NCBI GenBank assembly: GCA_016213825.1
Contig: JACQZP010000026.1
Span: 124,001 to 188,000, forward strand
Source of the DNA: Acetobacterium woodii
GTDB lineage: Bacteria; Bacillota; Clostridia; Eubacteriales; Eubacteriaceae
Direction: 5' to 3'
Length of the DNA: 64,000 nt
Shown: positions 10,367 through 19,409 of the stretch, one piece after another
Position numbering within the stretch: position 1 is the first letter of the stretch
How the letters are laid out: each line of letters starts with the position of its first letter
Position numbers and translations under genes: made by a program
The notes under the pieces: generated by a model
What the model saw: only the letters and a program-made list of their open reading frames with translations
Told to the model about the DNA's origin: nothing
Database searches by the model: none

Positions 10367-10400
10367 AAAAAAACAGCGAGCCATGAGCCGCTGTTTTTTT
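10367..10400 (+). terminator. Rho-independent terminator
   Basis: AAAAAACAGCG, a ten-base loop and CGCTGTTTTTTT follow the MCP gene. Confidence 0.8.
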
Positions 10401-10591
10401 ATGGAATGTTTTTTCTTTATTACGGAAGGTTTTCAGGTGCGATCCAGTCTCTGTATTCGAATTGTTATATGTTTTAGAAGACGGAAGCAGCACCTTTGTT
10501 AAAAAATATCAAAATGAGAGTATGTAAACGATATATTCAATTTAAAAAGGGTATTAAACGTATCAACGATTGGCTTGATGCCATAATAGTG

Positions 10592-10627
10592 GGACCTAAT
10601 TATCTGTACAGATCAGGCATTAGGTCC
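10592..10627 (+). promoter_or_regulatory. Nested palindrome in the leader of the third MCP gene
   Basis: GGACCTAAT at 10592-10600 pairs with ATTAGGTCC at 10619-10627. Between them ATCTGTACAGAT (10602-10613) is a perfect palindrome. It lies 117 bases before ATG 10744, so it is either an operator or a leader RNA structure. The rest of 10401-10728 holds no convincing gene. Confidence 0.4.
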
Positions 10628-10743
10628 GGCAACTTGTTGATCAGAAGAAAAACCTCGAAAAAAATCAAAAATTATCAAGAGGAGGATTTAGAAAGAGACC
10701 CTACATAAAACGGAATCAAAAATAAATTAGGAGGACTTTGAAA

Positions 10744-13608
10744 ATGAAATGGTTTTATAACTTGAAAATCAGAACAAAGCTATTAACTGGCTTTGTTTTA
10801 GTGGCACTTGTGGTAGGTATTGTGGGTTACATCGGCATGAATAATATTAACAGCCTGGAGCAAGCCAGTCAGAATTCATATGAAAATATGACAGTTCCTG
10901 TTTCTGAACTTGGAGAAATCGGCATTGTATTTCAGAAGCTGCGTGTGAATGTACGAGACATGATTTTAGAAAATGATCCCAAAGAAAATCAGAAAAACAT
11001 CGATCTCTTTGATGCCAATAACAAAAGAATCGATGAACTCATTCTATCTTTTCAAGAAAAAAAACATTCTGACGTAGTTAAGGCCGCTTTTCAGGAATTT
11101 ATTGATGCTCGTGAAGCAATGAATCCCGAATTCGATAAGGTCAGAGCGCTTGGTGTGCAAAATAAGAATGATGAAGCGCTGGCCCTGATGCGAGAAGGCG
11201 GTTCAGCATATATCGCTTCTGCAAATGTACAGAATGCTTTGGAGAAAGTTATCGGTTTGAAAGTTGAAAAAGCTGGTCAAAATGCACAGGCCAATGCAGA
11301 TCTTGCCAATCAGGCAATAACAACCATGACAATTATTATCGTTGCGGCGATTATTTTTGCCATTGCTCTGGGTCTATTTCTGGGTACGGTCATTAGTCGG
11401 CCCCTAAAAAAAGCGGAGCAAATGATTAAAGAAATGCGCCGGGGGCATTTGAGCCAACGCTTAAACTTGGATACCCGGGACGAAATCGGGCAAATGGCTG
11501 TTTCCATGGATGGTTTGTCTGATGACCTTCAAAACGTCGTAATTGCGACGATGAATCAGATCGCCGAAGGGGATGTCTCGGTCAATATTGAACTCCGTGA
11601 TCCTGAGGATGAAATCGCACCGGCACTTAAAACGACTATTGAAACCATTAGGAGCCTGATTGCTGAGGCCACCATGCTGTCCCAGGCTGCCATTAACGGT
11701 AAATGGGATACCCGAGGCGATGCCGCGGCCTTTAACGGCGGTTATAAAGAAGTGGTTGAAGGGGTCAATGCCACTCTGGATACAGTGGTGGATAAAATGG
11801 TCTGGTACGAAGCAATTATTGATGCGGTGCCATTCCCCATTCATGTCACCGATAATAACATGAAATGGACCTTTATGAACAAACCTTTTGAAAAAAATAT
11901 GATCGATGGCAATGTCATTAAAGATCGAGATTCCGCCCGGGGCATGGATTGCTATAATGCTGGAGCGGATATCTGTCGAACCGAAGGGTGTGGGATTCGA
12001 CGATTGGTTGATCAAGGCTTAACCGAAAGCTTTTTTGAATGGTGTGGCAAAAGCAATAAGCAGGATACTGCCTATCTCAAGAATGCCAAAGGCGAAAATG
12101 TCGGTTTTGTTGAAGTGGTCACCGATCTGACGTCAATGATCCGGGTCAGCGACTATACCAAAAATGAAGTGACGCGATTGGAAAATAACCTGATACTGCT
12201 ATCTCAGGGGGATGTCGCTTTTGATATGGCTATCGGAGAAGGTGACGAATACACCACCGAGGTCAGTGCCCAATTTAATGAAATTGGCAAGAGTTTAGCT
12301 AATGTAAAAAGGGCCATTGGCAATCTGATTAATGATGCCACCATGCTGGCCCAGGCTGGTATTGACGGCAAGCTTGATACTCGGGCTGATGCCGGCAAGC
12401 ACCAGGGTGACTTTGCCCGGATTGTCGACGGGGTCAATGCGACGCTGGATGCTGTGGTTGCACCGGTTCAGGAAGCATCGGCTACTTTAAATGAACTGGC
12501 TCAGGGGAACCTGAACACTGGAATGGTAGGTCAGTATCAGGGCGATTACACCATTATCAAAGACAGTATGAACCAGACGGTGGCGTTCCTCAAACGCTAT
12601 GTGGATGAAATCACCCATACTCTGGAAGAAATTGGCCGGGGCAACCTGGATCAACACATCACCGATGACTATCTGGGCGATTTCCAGGCGATTAAAACAG
12701 CCCTGAATGATATCACCACCAGTCTCAGTGCCACCATGACAGATATCAACATTGCCGCCGGACAGGTTGAAATCGGTTCTCATCAGATCTCTGATGGCGG
12801 TCAGGCCTTGTCCCAGGGTACCACAGAGCAGGCCAGTGCGATCCAGCAGCTCACCGCCTCGATTGAAGAAGTAGCAGGAGAAACAAAGAAAAACGCCATG
12901 AATGCCAACGAAGCCAACGATCTGGCCATGCGGGTCCGATCCAATGCCGAAGTGGGAAATACTCAGATGAACAAGATGGTCACCGCCATGGTAGACATCA
13001 ATGAATCATCAAAAAGTATTTCTAAGATCATTAAAGTCATCGACGATATCGCTTTCCAGACGAATATTCTAGCTTTGAACGCTGCCGTTGAAGCAGCCCG
13101 GGCCGGTCAGCATGGCAAAGGTTTTGCCGTGGTTGCCGAAGAAGTCAGAAGCCTGGCAGCCCGAAGTGCCGAAGCCGCTAAAGAAACGACTGGTCTGATT
13201 GAAGGCTCGATTGACAGAGTGGAAGCCGGAACCGAGATTGCCAACCAAACCGAAGAAAGCCTAAAAGAAATCCTACATGAAATTGAAAAGGTAACCGATC
13301 TGGTAGGAAGTATTGCCCAGGCTTCCAACGATCAGGCTTCGGAAATCGCTCAGATCACCCAGGGGATCGAACAGGTATCCACGGTGGTTCAAACCAATTC
13401 CGCCACTGCCGAAGAAAGTGCTGCCGCCAGTGAACAGCTGTCCGGTCAGGCCGAAATGCTCAAACAAATGGTGGACGCCTTTAAAATTAAGGATGCCAAA
13501 ACACAAGGTGGCAAAACAAAACCAGTGGTTTCCAAACCAGAGAAACCGATCAGTCCACCGCCAGCCGAGCCAACAATTGATATGGATTTTGATATGGATA
13601 AATATTAA
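10744..13608 (+). CDS. Methyl-accepting chemotaxis protein with inserted Cys-rich PAS domain
   Basis: This is a chemoreceptor of 954 residues. ATG 10744 follows AGGAGG (10729-10734) by nine bases and gives the family start MKWFYNLKI; an upstream in-frame TTG at 10738 is too close to the ribosome site. It has TM1, 4HB_MCP, TM2 and HAMP units as in its paralogues. A PAS domain is inserted at about residues 343-480 with the invariant-looking triad C403-x7-C411-x4-C416 (…[10 protein letters not shown]…). HAMP-like units and the signalling domain follow (about 690-905). The tail ends DFDMDKY. Cys-containing PAS domains of this type occur in clostridial MCPs and suggest redox, metal or heme sensing inside the cell, which is inference here. 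Confidence 0.92.
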   Translation: MKWFYNLKIRTKLLTGFVLVALVVGIVGYIGMNNINSLEQASQNSYENMTVPVSELGEIGIVFQKLRVNVRDMILENDPKENQKNIDLFDANNKRIDELILSFQEKKHSDVVKAAFQEFIDAREAMNPEFDKVRALGVQNKNDEALALMREGGSAYIASANVQNALEKVIGLKVEKAGQNAQANADLANQAITTMTIIIVAAIIFAIALGLFLGTVISRPLKKAEQMIKEMRRGHLSQRLNLDTRDEIGQMAVSMDGLSDDLQNVVIATMNQIAEGDVSVNIELRDPEDEIAPALKTTIETIRSLIAEATMLSQAAINGKWDTRGDAAAFNGGYKEVVEGVNATLDTVVDKMVWYEAIIDAVPFPIHVTDNNMKWTFMNKPFEKNMIDGNVIKDRDSARGMDCYNAGADICRTEGCGIRRLVDQGLTESFFEWCGKSNKQDTAYLKNAKGENVGFVEVVTDLTSMIRVSDYTKNEVTRLENNLILLSQGDVAFDMAIGEGDEYTTEVSAQFNEIGKSLANVKRAIGNLINDATMLAQAGIDGKLDTRADAGKHQGDFARIVDGVNATLDAVVAPVQEASATLNELAQGNLNTGMVGQYQGDYTIIKDSMNQTVAFLKRYVDEITHTLEEIGRGNLDQHITDDYLGDFQAIKTALNDITTSLSATMTDINIAAGQVEIGSHQISDGGQALSQGTTEQASAIQQLTASIEEVAGETKKNAMNANEANDLAMRVRSNAEVGNTQMNKMVTAMVDINESSKSISKIIKVIDDIAFQTNILALNAAVEAARAGQHGKGFAVVAEEVRSLAARSAEAAKETTGLIEGSIDRVEAGTEIANQTEESLKEILHEIEKVTDLVGSIAQASNDQASEIAQITQGIEQVSTVVQTNSATAEESAAASEQLSGQAEMLKQMVDAFKIKDAKTQGGKTKPVVSKPEKPISPPPAEPTIDMDFDMDKY

Positions 13609-13622
13609 AGATAATTGAAGAA

Positions 13623-13734
13623 GTCTTCCAGATAGTATAAAAAGATAGTATAAAAACTACTGGAAGATTTTTTTGTAAAGCTACTCCTTAATAGAACAAA
13701 AAAAGCAGCGACTATTAAAGTTGCTGTTTTTTTG
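13623..13734 (+). terminator. Two consecutive terminators after the third MCP gene
   Basis: The first stem is GTCTTCCAG (13623) with CTGGAAGATTTTTTT (13660), similar to the stem after the first MCP gene. The second is GCAGCGAC with GTTGCTG plus seven T at about 13700-13734. Having two in series isolates the following regulator gene from MCP transcription. Confidence 0.75.
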
Positions 13735-13765
13735 GTCATTTTTGAGTATGTGATTTTTTAAAATC

Positions 13766-13776
13766 TACGCCTTTTG
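13766..13776 (+). promoter_or_regulatory. Third TACGCCTTTTG copy upstream of the regulator gene
   Basis: The TACGCCTTTTG motif and about 50 downstream bases resemble the region before the ChW gene at 4113 (both continue GAT.AT.GACA … ATGAATTAA). A shared promoter/operator is the simplest reading, perhaps an autoregulated regulator. Confidence 0.4.
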
Positions 13777-13910
13777 ATGATAGACAGAACATGCTTTAAA
13801 TGATAGGATGAATTAATGTTTTTTTGACTTGAGAATATTGAAAAACGAAACCTTACCTGCTAATGTCGTGCAAACGAACAGTTTTTTTCAGCTGAGAGGA
13901 GAGGAAAATA

Positions 13911-15089
13911 TTGGACGTTATAACAACAAAGCAAGCCTCTGAAAAATGGGACATACATATCCGGATCATCCAGCGGTATTGTATCGAAGGGCGCATCCCT
14001 GGTGCCGAAAAATACGGTAACAACTGGCTGATCCCGGGTGATGCCGAAAAGCCCGGCGATGGACGCCGGAAAAGGCTGCAGCCAGATAAATCAATATTGG
14101 CGGAGCTGTTATATATTATTGCATCCACCACCATGCCCATGCCAGCTGATAACCCCGATGCGATTTTAGATACGATCAGTGAAAAACGGCTGCGGCTTGC
14201 ATATGAAGGTGAGCTCGCCTATCTACGGGGCAATTTCAAGCGATCGATGGACTGCTTTTCCGAAGCCGGACGAGACGACGCGTTAAAAATACGCACCTGT
14301 CCGACGGCGATTGCAGCGGCAATCAGCACTGGGGATTACCATTTCTACACCGAGATCGACAACTATCTTAAAAAATACGTAATCGCTAATCAGGGCAATG
14401 ATATTGCAGCTTTTGCAGAGATATCAATTGCCGCTGCCGCCGTGGGTTCATTGGCTCCGAATATGGCTCCCGATTGGCTAAACAATGGTAATTTGAGTGT
14501 TTTTCCGGCAACAGTAAAGCCATACATTCTCTATTTGCGAGCAAAATATTTTCTGTGTCTGGGTAAATTTGAGTCCACGCTAGCGGTAGCTCAGACCGTT
14601 ATGACGCTCAGTACCTTTCAACAGGGAATTATGCTGACCGATATTTATCTGCGGTTGATGTGCGGAATTGGCTGCCACGCCCTGGAACGCGTCGATGAGG
14701 CCAAAAGCTATTTAATGGCGGCGATGACCATGGCGTTGCCGCATGGCTTTATCACGCCATTTGCAGAATTGGTGATGGCTTTTGGCGGGCTGCTGGAGCA
14801 ATGCCTGGAACAGGCATTCCCCGACTATTACGAGGCAGTGATCGCGCAATGGCAACGCACCTGGAAGAACCGGATATCCTTTCACAATCAGTTAACCAAA
14901 GATAACCTTACCGATATCCTGACCCTGCGGGAATACCATATCGCCGTGCTCGTCGCGCGCCGGGTTCCTTACGCCAAAATTGCCAGTCAGTATGGCATTT
15001 CAGTCGGCCGGCTTAAAAATATTATCCATGTAATTTATGGCAAACTGTTCATCTCCAGTCGGGATGAACTGGCAAAATACGTTTTATAA
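13911..15089 (+). CDS. Transcriptional regulator with N-terminal HTH and C-terminal LuxR-type HTH
   Basis: A 392-residue cytoplasmic regulator. TTG 13911 is used, with a strong GAGAGGAGAGG site just before it. Residues 1-45 (TTKQASEKWDIHIRIIQRYC … GNNWLIPGDAEKP) are an excisionase/MerR-like helix-turn-helix. The middle (about 55-310) is all-helical and looks like TPR-type repeats. The last 65 residues (LTLREYHIAVLVARRVPYAK … GISVGRLKNII) match a LuxR/GerE HTH. Two DNA-binding ends around a helical-repeat core resemble clostridial regulators of surface-protein genes. The ChW/GLUG gene follows 178 bases downstream, and the TACGCCTTTTG motif links it to the ChW gene at 4113, so regulation of these surface proteins is likely but inferred. 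Confidence 0.8.
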   Translation: MDVITTKQASEKWDIHIRIIQRYCIEGRIPGAEKYGNNWLIPGDAEKPGDGRRKRLQPDKSILAELLYIIASTTMPMPADNPDAILDTISEKRLRLAYEGELAYLRGNFKRSMDCFSEAGRDDALKIRTCPTAIAAAISTGDYHFYTEIDNYLKKYVIANQGNDIAAFAEISIAAAAVGSLAPNMAPDWLNNGNLSVFPATVKPYILYLRAKYFLCLGKFESTLAVAQTVMTLSTFQQGIMLTDIYLRLMCGIGCHALERVDEAKSYLMAAMTMALPHGFITPFAELVMAFGGLLEQCLEQAFPDYYEAVIAQWQRTWKNRISFHNQLTKDNLTDILTLREYHIAVLVARRVPYAKIASQYGISVGRLKNIIHVIYGKLFISSRDELAKYVL

Positions 15090-15267
15090 GCGACTAAAAA
15101 TGTGACTTTTTGAGGTTGAAAAGGTACTTCTCCAATTATCAATTTATCCATATAATTAGGAATGAAACACTTTTATCGGGGCTTTTTTATCGCCATGAAT
15201 AGCGTTAGGGGTATTGGAATTGACCCAAATGATGTACCGGCGTAGAGAATTACGAAAGAGGGACAAA

Positions 15268-18200
15268 TTGAAAAAAAGAATTGTGAGTCTATTTGTATTG
15301 TTGATGGTTGTCGGGCTGGCGGGTGCGATGCCGGTCACGGCGGATTCATACCCTTTTGTTTATGATACCGATAATTATATTAAAATTGCGTCGGCTGCAG
15401 ATTTAACGGCCTTTTCAGCAGCGATTAATGATGGTACATTACCAGCAACGACCAATGCCAGATTGGCGGCGGATATAGTGTTGCGAGCGGATGCTGATAA
15501 TTGGGCTAGCTGGGGAACAACTGCACCAGATACAACGGCAACTCCGGCTTGGGTACCGATCGGGAATGCTACTAATCAATACAACGGCACCTTTGACGGC
15601 GCCGGCCATACCGTCAGCGGCATCTATATCACCAATGCAGGATCCCAATACCTGGGTCTTTTTGGTGTTGCCGATTCTTCAGCAAAAATTAAAAACCTGG
15701 GAGTGATTAATTCCTGGATCAATGGTGATGGTAGCCTCGGCGGCGGCGGTGTTGTCGGGTTTAATTACGGCACGATCAGCAACTGTTATAATACCGGAAC
15801 TGTCAGCGGGAGCTTAATTGGTGGTGTTGCCGGGTTTAATTTTGGCACGATCAGCAACTGCTACAATACCGGAACTGTCAGCGGATCTGTATATGTTGGC
15901 GGTGCGGTCGGGTACAATGTCGGCACGATCAGCAATTGCTACAATACCGGAACTGTCAGTGGAGGCGCTTATATTGGAGGCGTGGCTGGTTATAACGAAA
16001 ATTCTAAAACAATCAGCAACAGCTACAACACCGGAACTGTCAGTGGAAATGCTCATGTTGGAGGCGTGACCGGGACTAATCTCGGTATAATCAGCAACTG
16101 CTACAATACCGGAGCTGTCAGTGGATATTCAGATGTTGGCGGTGTGGTTGGTGACGCAACAACGGGCGTGTCCAAGTGTTATTATGCTCAGGATTCAGTC
16201 GCAACCGGAATCTACGGAATTGGCAATAACCAAGATGTTTTGAATGTAACTGAAGCAAAAGCTACCACGGCTTTTGCCAGCGGAGAAGTGGCCTATCTGT
16301 TGAATAAGTATAACAGTCCAAATGGCTATCCAGTTGATTGGTTCGGCTGGACCCAGGAGAAGGATCGTACAACGCCAACATTTTCTTTTGATGGCATCAA
16401 GGTTATTAATCAGAAAATTACTTTTGTTTATGCCGACTCGGCGCCGGAAACATATGATTATGGTTATTTTGGTGGGACTATCTTGTCTCTGCCGAAACAG
16501 CCCGCTGCGTCTATTTATACCTATACACAGGCTAATGGCACAATTCTAAGCCAGACAGCAATGACAACCTATCAAATCCAAAAGGATGAAACATTCACCG
16601 TTAACAAATATCAGCTCACCGAAAATAGTGAGGGCGTTATTGAAATTGGCACGGCGGCTGAACTAACCGAGTTTTCGAGATACGTTAATAGCGGCAATAC
16701 CACGGCTAATGCGGTACTGACGGCAAATATAGTGTTGCGAGTGGATGCTGATAATTGGGCTAGCTGGGGAACAACTGCACCAAATACAACGGCAACCCCG
16801 GCTTGGGTACCGATCGGGAATGCTACTAATCAATACAGCGGCACCTTTGACGGCGCAAGCCATACTGTCAGCGGCATCTATATCACCAATGCAGGATACC
16901 AATTCCTGGGTCTTTTTGGTGTTGCCGATTCTTCAGCAAAAATTACAAACCTGGGAGTGATTAATTCCTGGATCAGTGGTGATAGTGGCATCGGTGGTGT
17001 TGTCGGAATGAATAAAGGCACGATCAGCAACTGTTATAATACCGGATATAATACCGGAACTGTCAGCGGTAGCTTTATTGGTGGTGTTACCGGGTTAAAT
17101 TACGGCAGCATCAGCAACTGTTATAATACCGGAACTGTCAGTGGAAATGCTCGTGTTGGAGGCGTGACCGGGACTAATCTCGGCATAATCAGCAACTGCT
17201 ATAATACCGGAGCTGTCAGTGGAAATTCAGATGTTGGAGGTGTGGTTGGTTACGCAACAACGGGCGTGTCCAAGTGTTATTATGCTCAGGACTCAGTCGC
17301 AAACGGAATCTACGGAATTGGCAATAACCAAGATGTTTTGGATATAACTGAGGCAAAATCCGCCGCCGCTTTTGCCAGCGGGGAGGTGGCCTATCTGCTG
17401 CAAAAAGGGCAGGCTAGTCAAACCCCTCAGGTCTGGGGGCAGAAGCTGACGGGTAGCGTGGATGCGTTACCGGTACTGAAAAGCACTGACCCGATCTGCA
17501 AAATCACTTACCTGAAAGGGGACGGGACAACCACCTATCAAGTCGGTTATACAAATCAGAATCAAACCACCACGCCGGTTGCATTGGCAACCGGTTATGT
17601 CTGGAAGGATGCCAATCAGGCACTTTTTACCGGGACTACTCTGGTTGGTACTGATTTAAGTGTCCATTGCTGCATCGCCACCCTGCCCACGGCTACTGCC
17701 AACTATGGTACAAAGCTGAGTGATATCCTTTTTTCAGGGGGCAGTGTTGATGTGACCAAGTGGAGCTGGAGTGATCCAGCCAACAATCAGGTACCTGCGC
17801 TGGGGAATAGTGCTGCCTACCAGGCTACCTATACCTCCACTGATGCCATCTTTGGAACCATGACATTTGCTATTACACCGACCATTGTTAACCCTGGCGG
17901 TGGCGGCGGAACTCCCATCATGAGCGGGATCATCGTCAATCCCGGTACTATCACCTTTGACCCCGCTGGCAATCTGGCGGTGGATATCACCGGGGCCCCG
18001 GCTGGTTCGGTAGTCTATTACAGCCTGGACGGGATTACTTTTACCACCACGCCACCAGCCATGGAAAACGCTGGTGAACATCAGGTGTATATTAAAATTA
18101 CCAGTCCGGGTTATCAGGATTACATTACCCAAACCACGGTTACGGTTGAGAAACACGAGGCTCCGGTCATCCCTGAGCTGAGAGTCCCGGTTCCCATCGG

Positions 18201-18927
18201 TCAGCAAACAGGCTCGACCGATTTGGGAGCTCTGTTGCCACCAAATCGAGGTCAAATCCATTATCAGTTGGTTGGGGTCAGCGATCCCGGAGCGATTTTA
18301 AACGGATCCCCCACCATCGATCAAAATGGGTGGATCACCTATGGTTTCGCCAGCCCGCTGTCGGCCAGTGGGGAGCAACTAACGGCAGCTGTGGAAGAAC
18401 GTGCGTCCTTAAGTGTCACCATTACGGTGCGGGTGACCATGGAAAATTATGCCGATACCACCATTACCCTAGTGGTGACCCAAGCCGAAGCCATCGGCGT
18501 CCAGTACCAGACCCATATCCAGGATATCGGCTGGGAAAATGACTGGAAAACCGACGGGACGCTGTCCGGTACCTTTGGCCAGTCCAAACGGCTGGAAGCC
18601 CTGAAAGTGAAATTAACAGGAGACTTTCCGGCCGGTGCAACGATTGACACTGAGGTCCATGTTCAGAATTACGGCAATTTGGGACCTTTTAACATGGGTA
18701 CCACCGCTGGCACCACCGGGGAAGGTCTGCGGTTGGAAAACATTTGCCTGACCTTAAAGAATTTACCTGGCTACACCCTTTTTTATGATGTTCACGTTCA
18801 GAATCAGGGCTGGTTAAGAGATGAAAATGACAGCAGTACCTGGTTTAAATCTGGAGAAACCGCCGGAACTGTCGCTCTTGGTCTACGGCTGGAAGGGATC
18901 CGGATTAAATTGGTGAAGACCGAGTAA
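15268..18927 (+). CDS. Secreted GLUG-repeat and ChW-repeat surface protein
   Basis: A large exported surface protein of 1219 residues. I choose TTG 15268, seven bases after AAGAGG, because it gives a compact signal peptide (KKRIVSLFVLLMVVGLAGA … VTADS); an in-frame TTG at 15214 would add 18 charged residues. Two internally duplicated blocks (about 40-350 and 457-720) each start with an AADLTAF-type segment and carry GLUG repeats (GGVVGFNYGTISNCYNTGTV pattern), seven in the first block and four in the second. Each block ends with an AYLL motif. Ig/MBG-like and CHB-like segments follow, and three ChW repeats close the protein (about 1075-1219), one of them VHVQNQGW. The ChW repeats are C-terminal here but N-terminal in the 4113 protein. 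It probably anchors or displays the GLUG module at the cell surface. Confidence 0.88.
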   Translation: MKKRIVSLFVLLMVVGLAGAMPVTADSYPFVYDTDNYIKIASAADLTAFSAAINDGTLPATTNARLAADIVLRADADNWASWGTTAPDTTATPAWVPIGNATNQYNGTFDGAGHTVSGIYITNAGSQYLGLFGVADSSAKIKNLGVINSWINGDGSLGGGGVVGFNYGTISNCYNTGTVSGSLIGGVAGFNFGTISNCYNTGTVSGSVYVGGAVGYNVGTISNCYNTGTVSGGAYIGGVAGYNENSKTISNSYNTGTVSGNAHVGGVTGTNLGIISNCYNTGAVSGYSDVGGVVGDATTGVSKCYYAQDSVATGIYGIGNNQDVLNVTEAKATTAFASGEVAYLLNKYNSPNGYPVDWFGWTQEKDRTTPTFSFDGIKVINQKITFVYADSAPETYDYGYFGGTILSLPKQPAASIYTYTQANGTILSQTAMTTYQIQKDETFTVNKYQLTENSEGVIEIGTAAELTEFSRYVNSGNTTANAVLTANIVLRVDADNWASWGTTAPNTTATPAWVPIGNATNQYSGTFDGASHTVSGIYITNAGYQFLGLFGVADSSAKITNLGVINSWISGDSGIGGVVGMNKGTISNCYNTGYNTGTVSGSFIGGVTGLNYGSISNCYNTGTVSGNARVGGVTGTNLGIISNCYNTGAVSGNSDVGGVVGYATTGVSKCYYAQDSVANGIYGIGNNQDVLDITEAKSAAAFASGEVAYLLQKGQASQTPQVWGQKLTGSVDALPVLKSTDPICKITYLKGDGTTTYQVGYTNQNQTTTPVALATGYVWKDANQALFTGTTLVGTDLSVHCCIATLPTATANYGTKLSDILFSGGSVDVTKWSWSDPANNQVPALGNSAAYQATYTSTDAIFGTMTFAITPTIVNPGGGGGTPIMSGIIVNPGTITFDPAGNLAVDITGAPAGSVVYYSLDGITFTTTPPAMENAGEHQVYIKITSPGYQDYITQTTVTVEKHEAPVIPELRVPVPIGQQTGSTDLGALLPPNRGQIHYQLVGVSDPGAILNGSPTIDQNGWITYGFASPLSASGEQLTAAVEERASLSVTITVRVTMENYADTTITLVVTQAEAIGVQYQTHIQDIGWENDWKTDGTLSGTFGQSKRLEALKVKLTGDFPAGATIDTEVHVQNYGNLGPFNMGTTAGTTGEGLRLENICLTLKNLPGYTLFYDVHVQNQGWLRDENDSSTWFKSGETAGTVALGLRLEGIRIKLVKTE

Positions 18928-19048
18928 CGAGACAGAGTCAGCTAGTTGTTCAACATTATGGGCGAAAGTCATGAGTTGTCCTTAATTGTAAAGATCATAT
19001 AACGCATCAACATCAAAAACAGCCATATGAAGACGTCAGCAAAGGCGA

Positions 19049-19081
19049 ATTGATATGGACTTTGATATGGATAAATACTAG
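19049..19081 (+). pseudogene. Orphan 3' end of an MCP gene
   Basis: Eleven codons read [10 protein letters not shown] and stop, matching the last residues of the MCP that ends at 13608. A stop lies seven codons upstream in frame, and no MCP body precedes it. A strong terminator follows at 19118, as after the intact MCPs. It is the scar of a deleted or recombined MCP gene. Confidence 0.75.
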
Positions 19082-19117
19082 ACCTCTCTCGACCCGAATA
19101 TAACCGGTAAAAGCTTA

Positions 19118-19163
19118 AAGTGCTCCTTGAATTGCTTAATGCAATCCAAGGAGCACTTTTTTT
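19118..19163 (+). terminator. Rho-independent terminator
   Basis: AGTGCTCCTTG…ATTGC and GCAAT…CAAGGAGCACT form a long stem followed by seven T. It sits 36 bases after the orphan MCP tail. The rest of 18928-19409 has an AT-rich palindrome AAAATTTA-TAG-TAAATTTT at 19220-19238 and a TATAAT at about 19276. Confidence 0.8.
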
Positions 19164-19409
19164 ATGTGCGACGAAGACCGGGAGCGGTTGTTTTAATGTC
19201 TCAGCCGAATTTTATGGTAAAAATTTATAGTAAATTTTAGTTGTTAAACAGTAGATGTTTGCAGTGAAAAGGGATATAATAATACCGCTTGTATATTTTT
19301 TAACACAGGTAATCATTGATATTTTATTAAAAGACCCCGAATAGAAGTTTTGAATTTTAGTGAATTTTTTTCAGGGCAAAGCAAAGGATTACAGTTGAAA
19401 GGGGTTATT

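Noticed and set aside
10496-10708. A Lys-rich 70-codon reading frame before the third MCP gene
   Set aside because: It starts at TTG without a ribosome site, includes the nested palindrome and matches nothing I know; more likely leader sequence.
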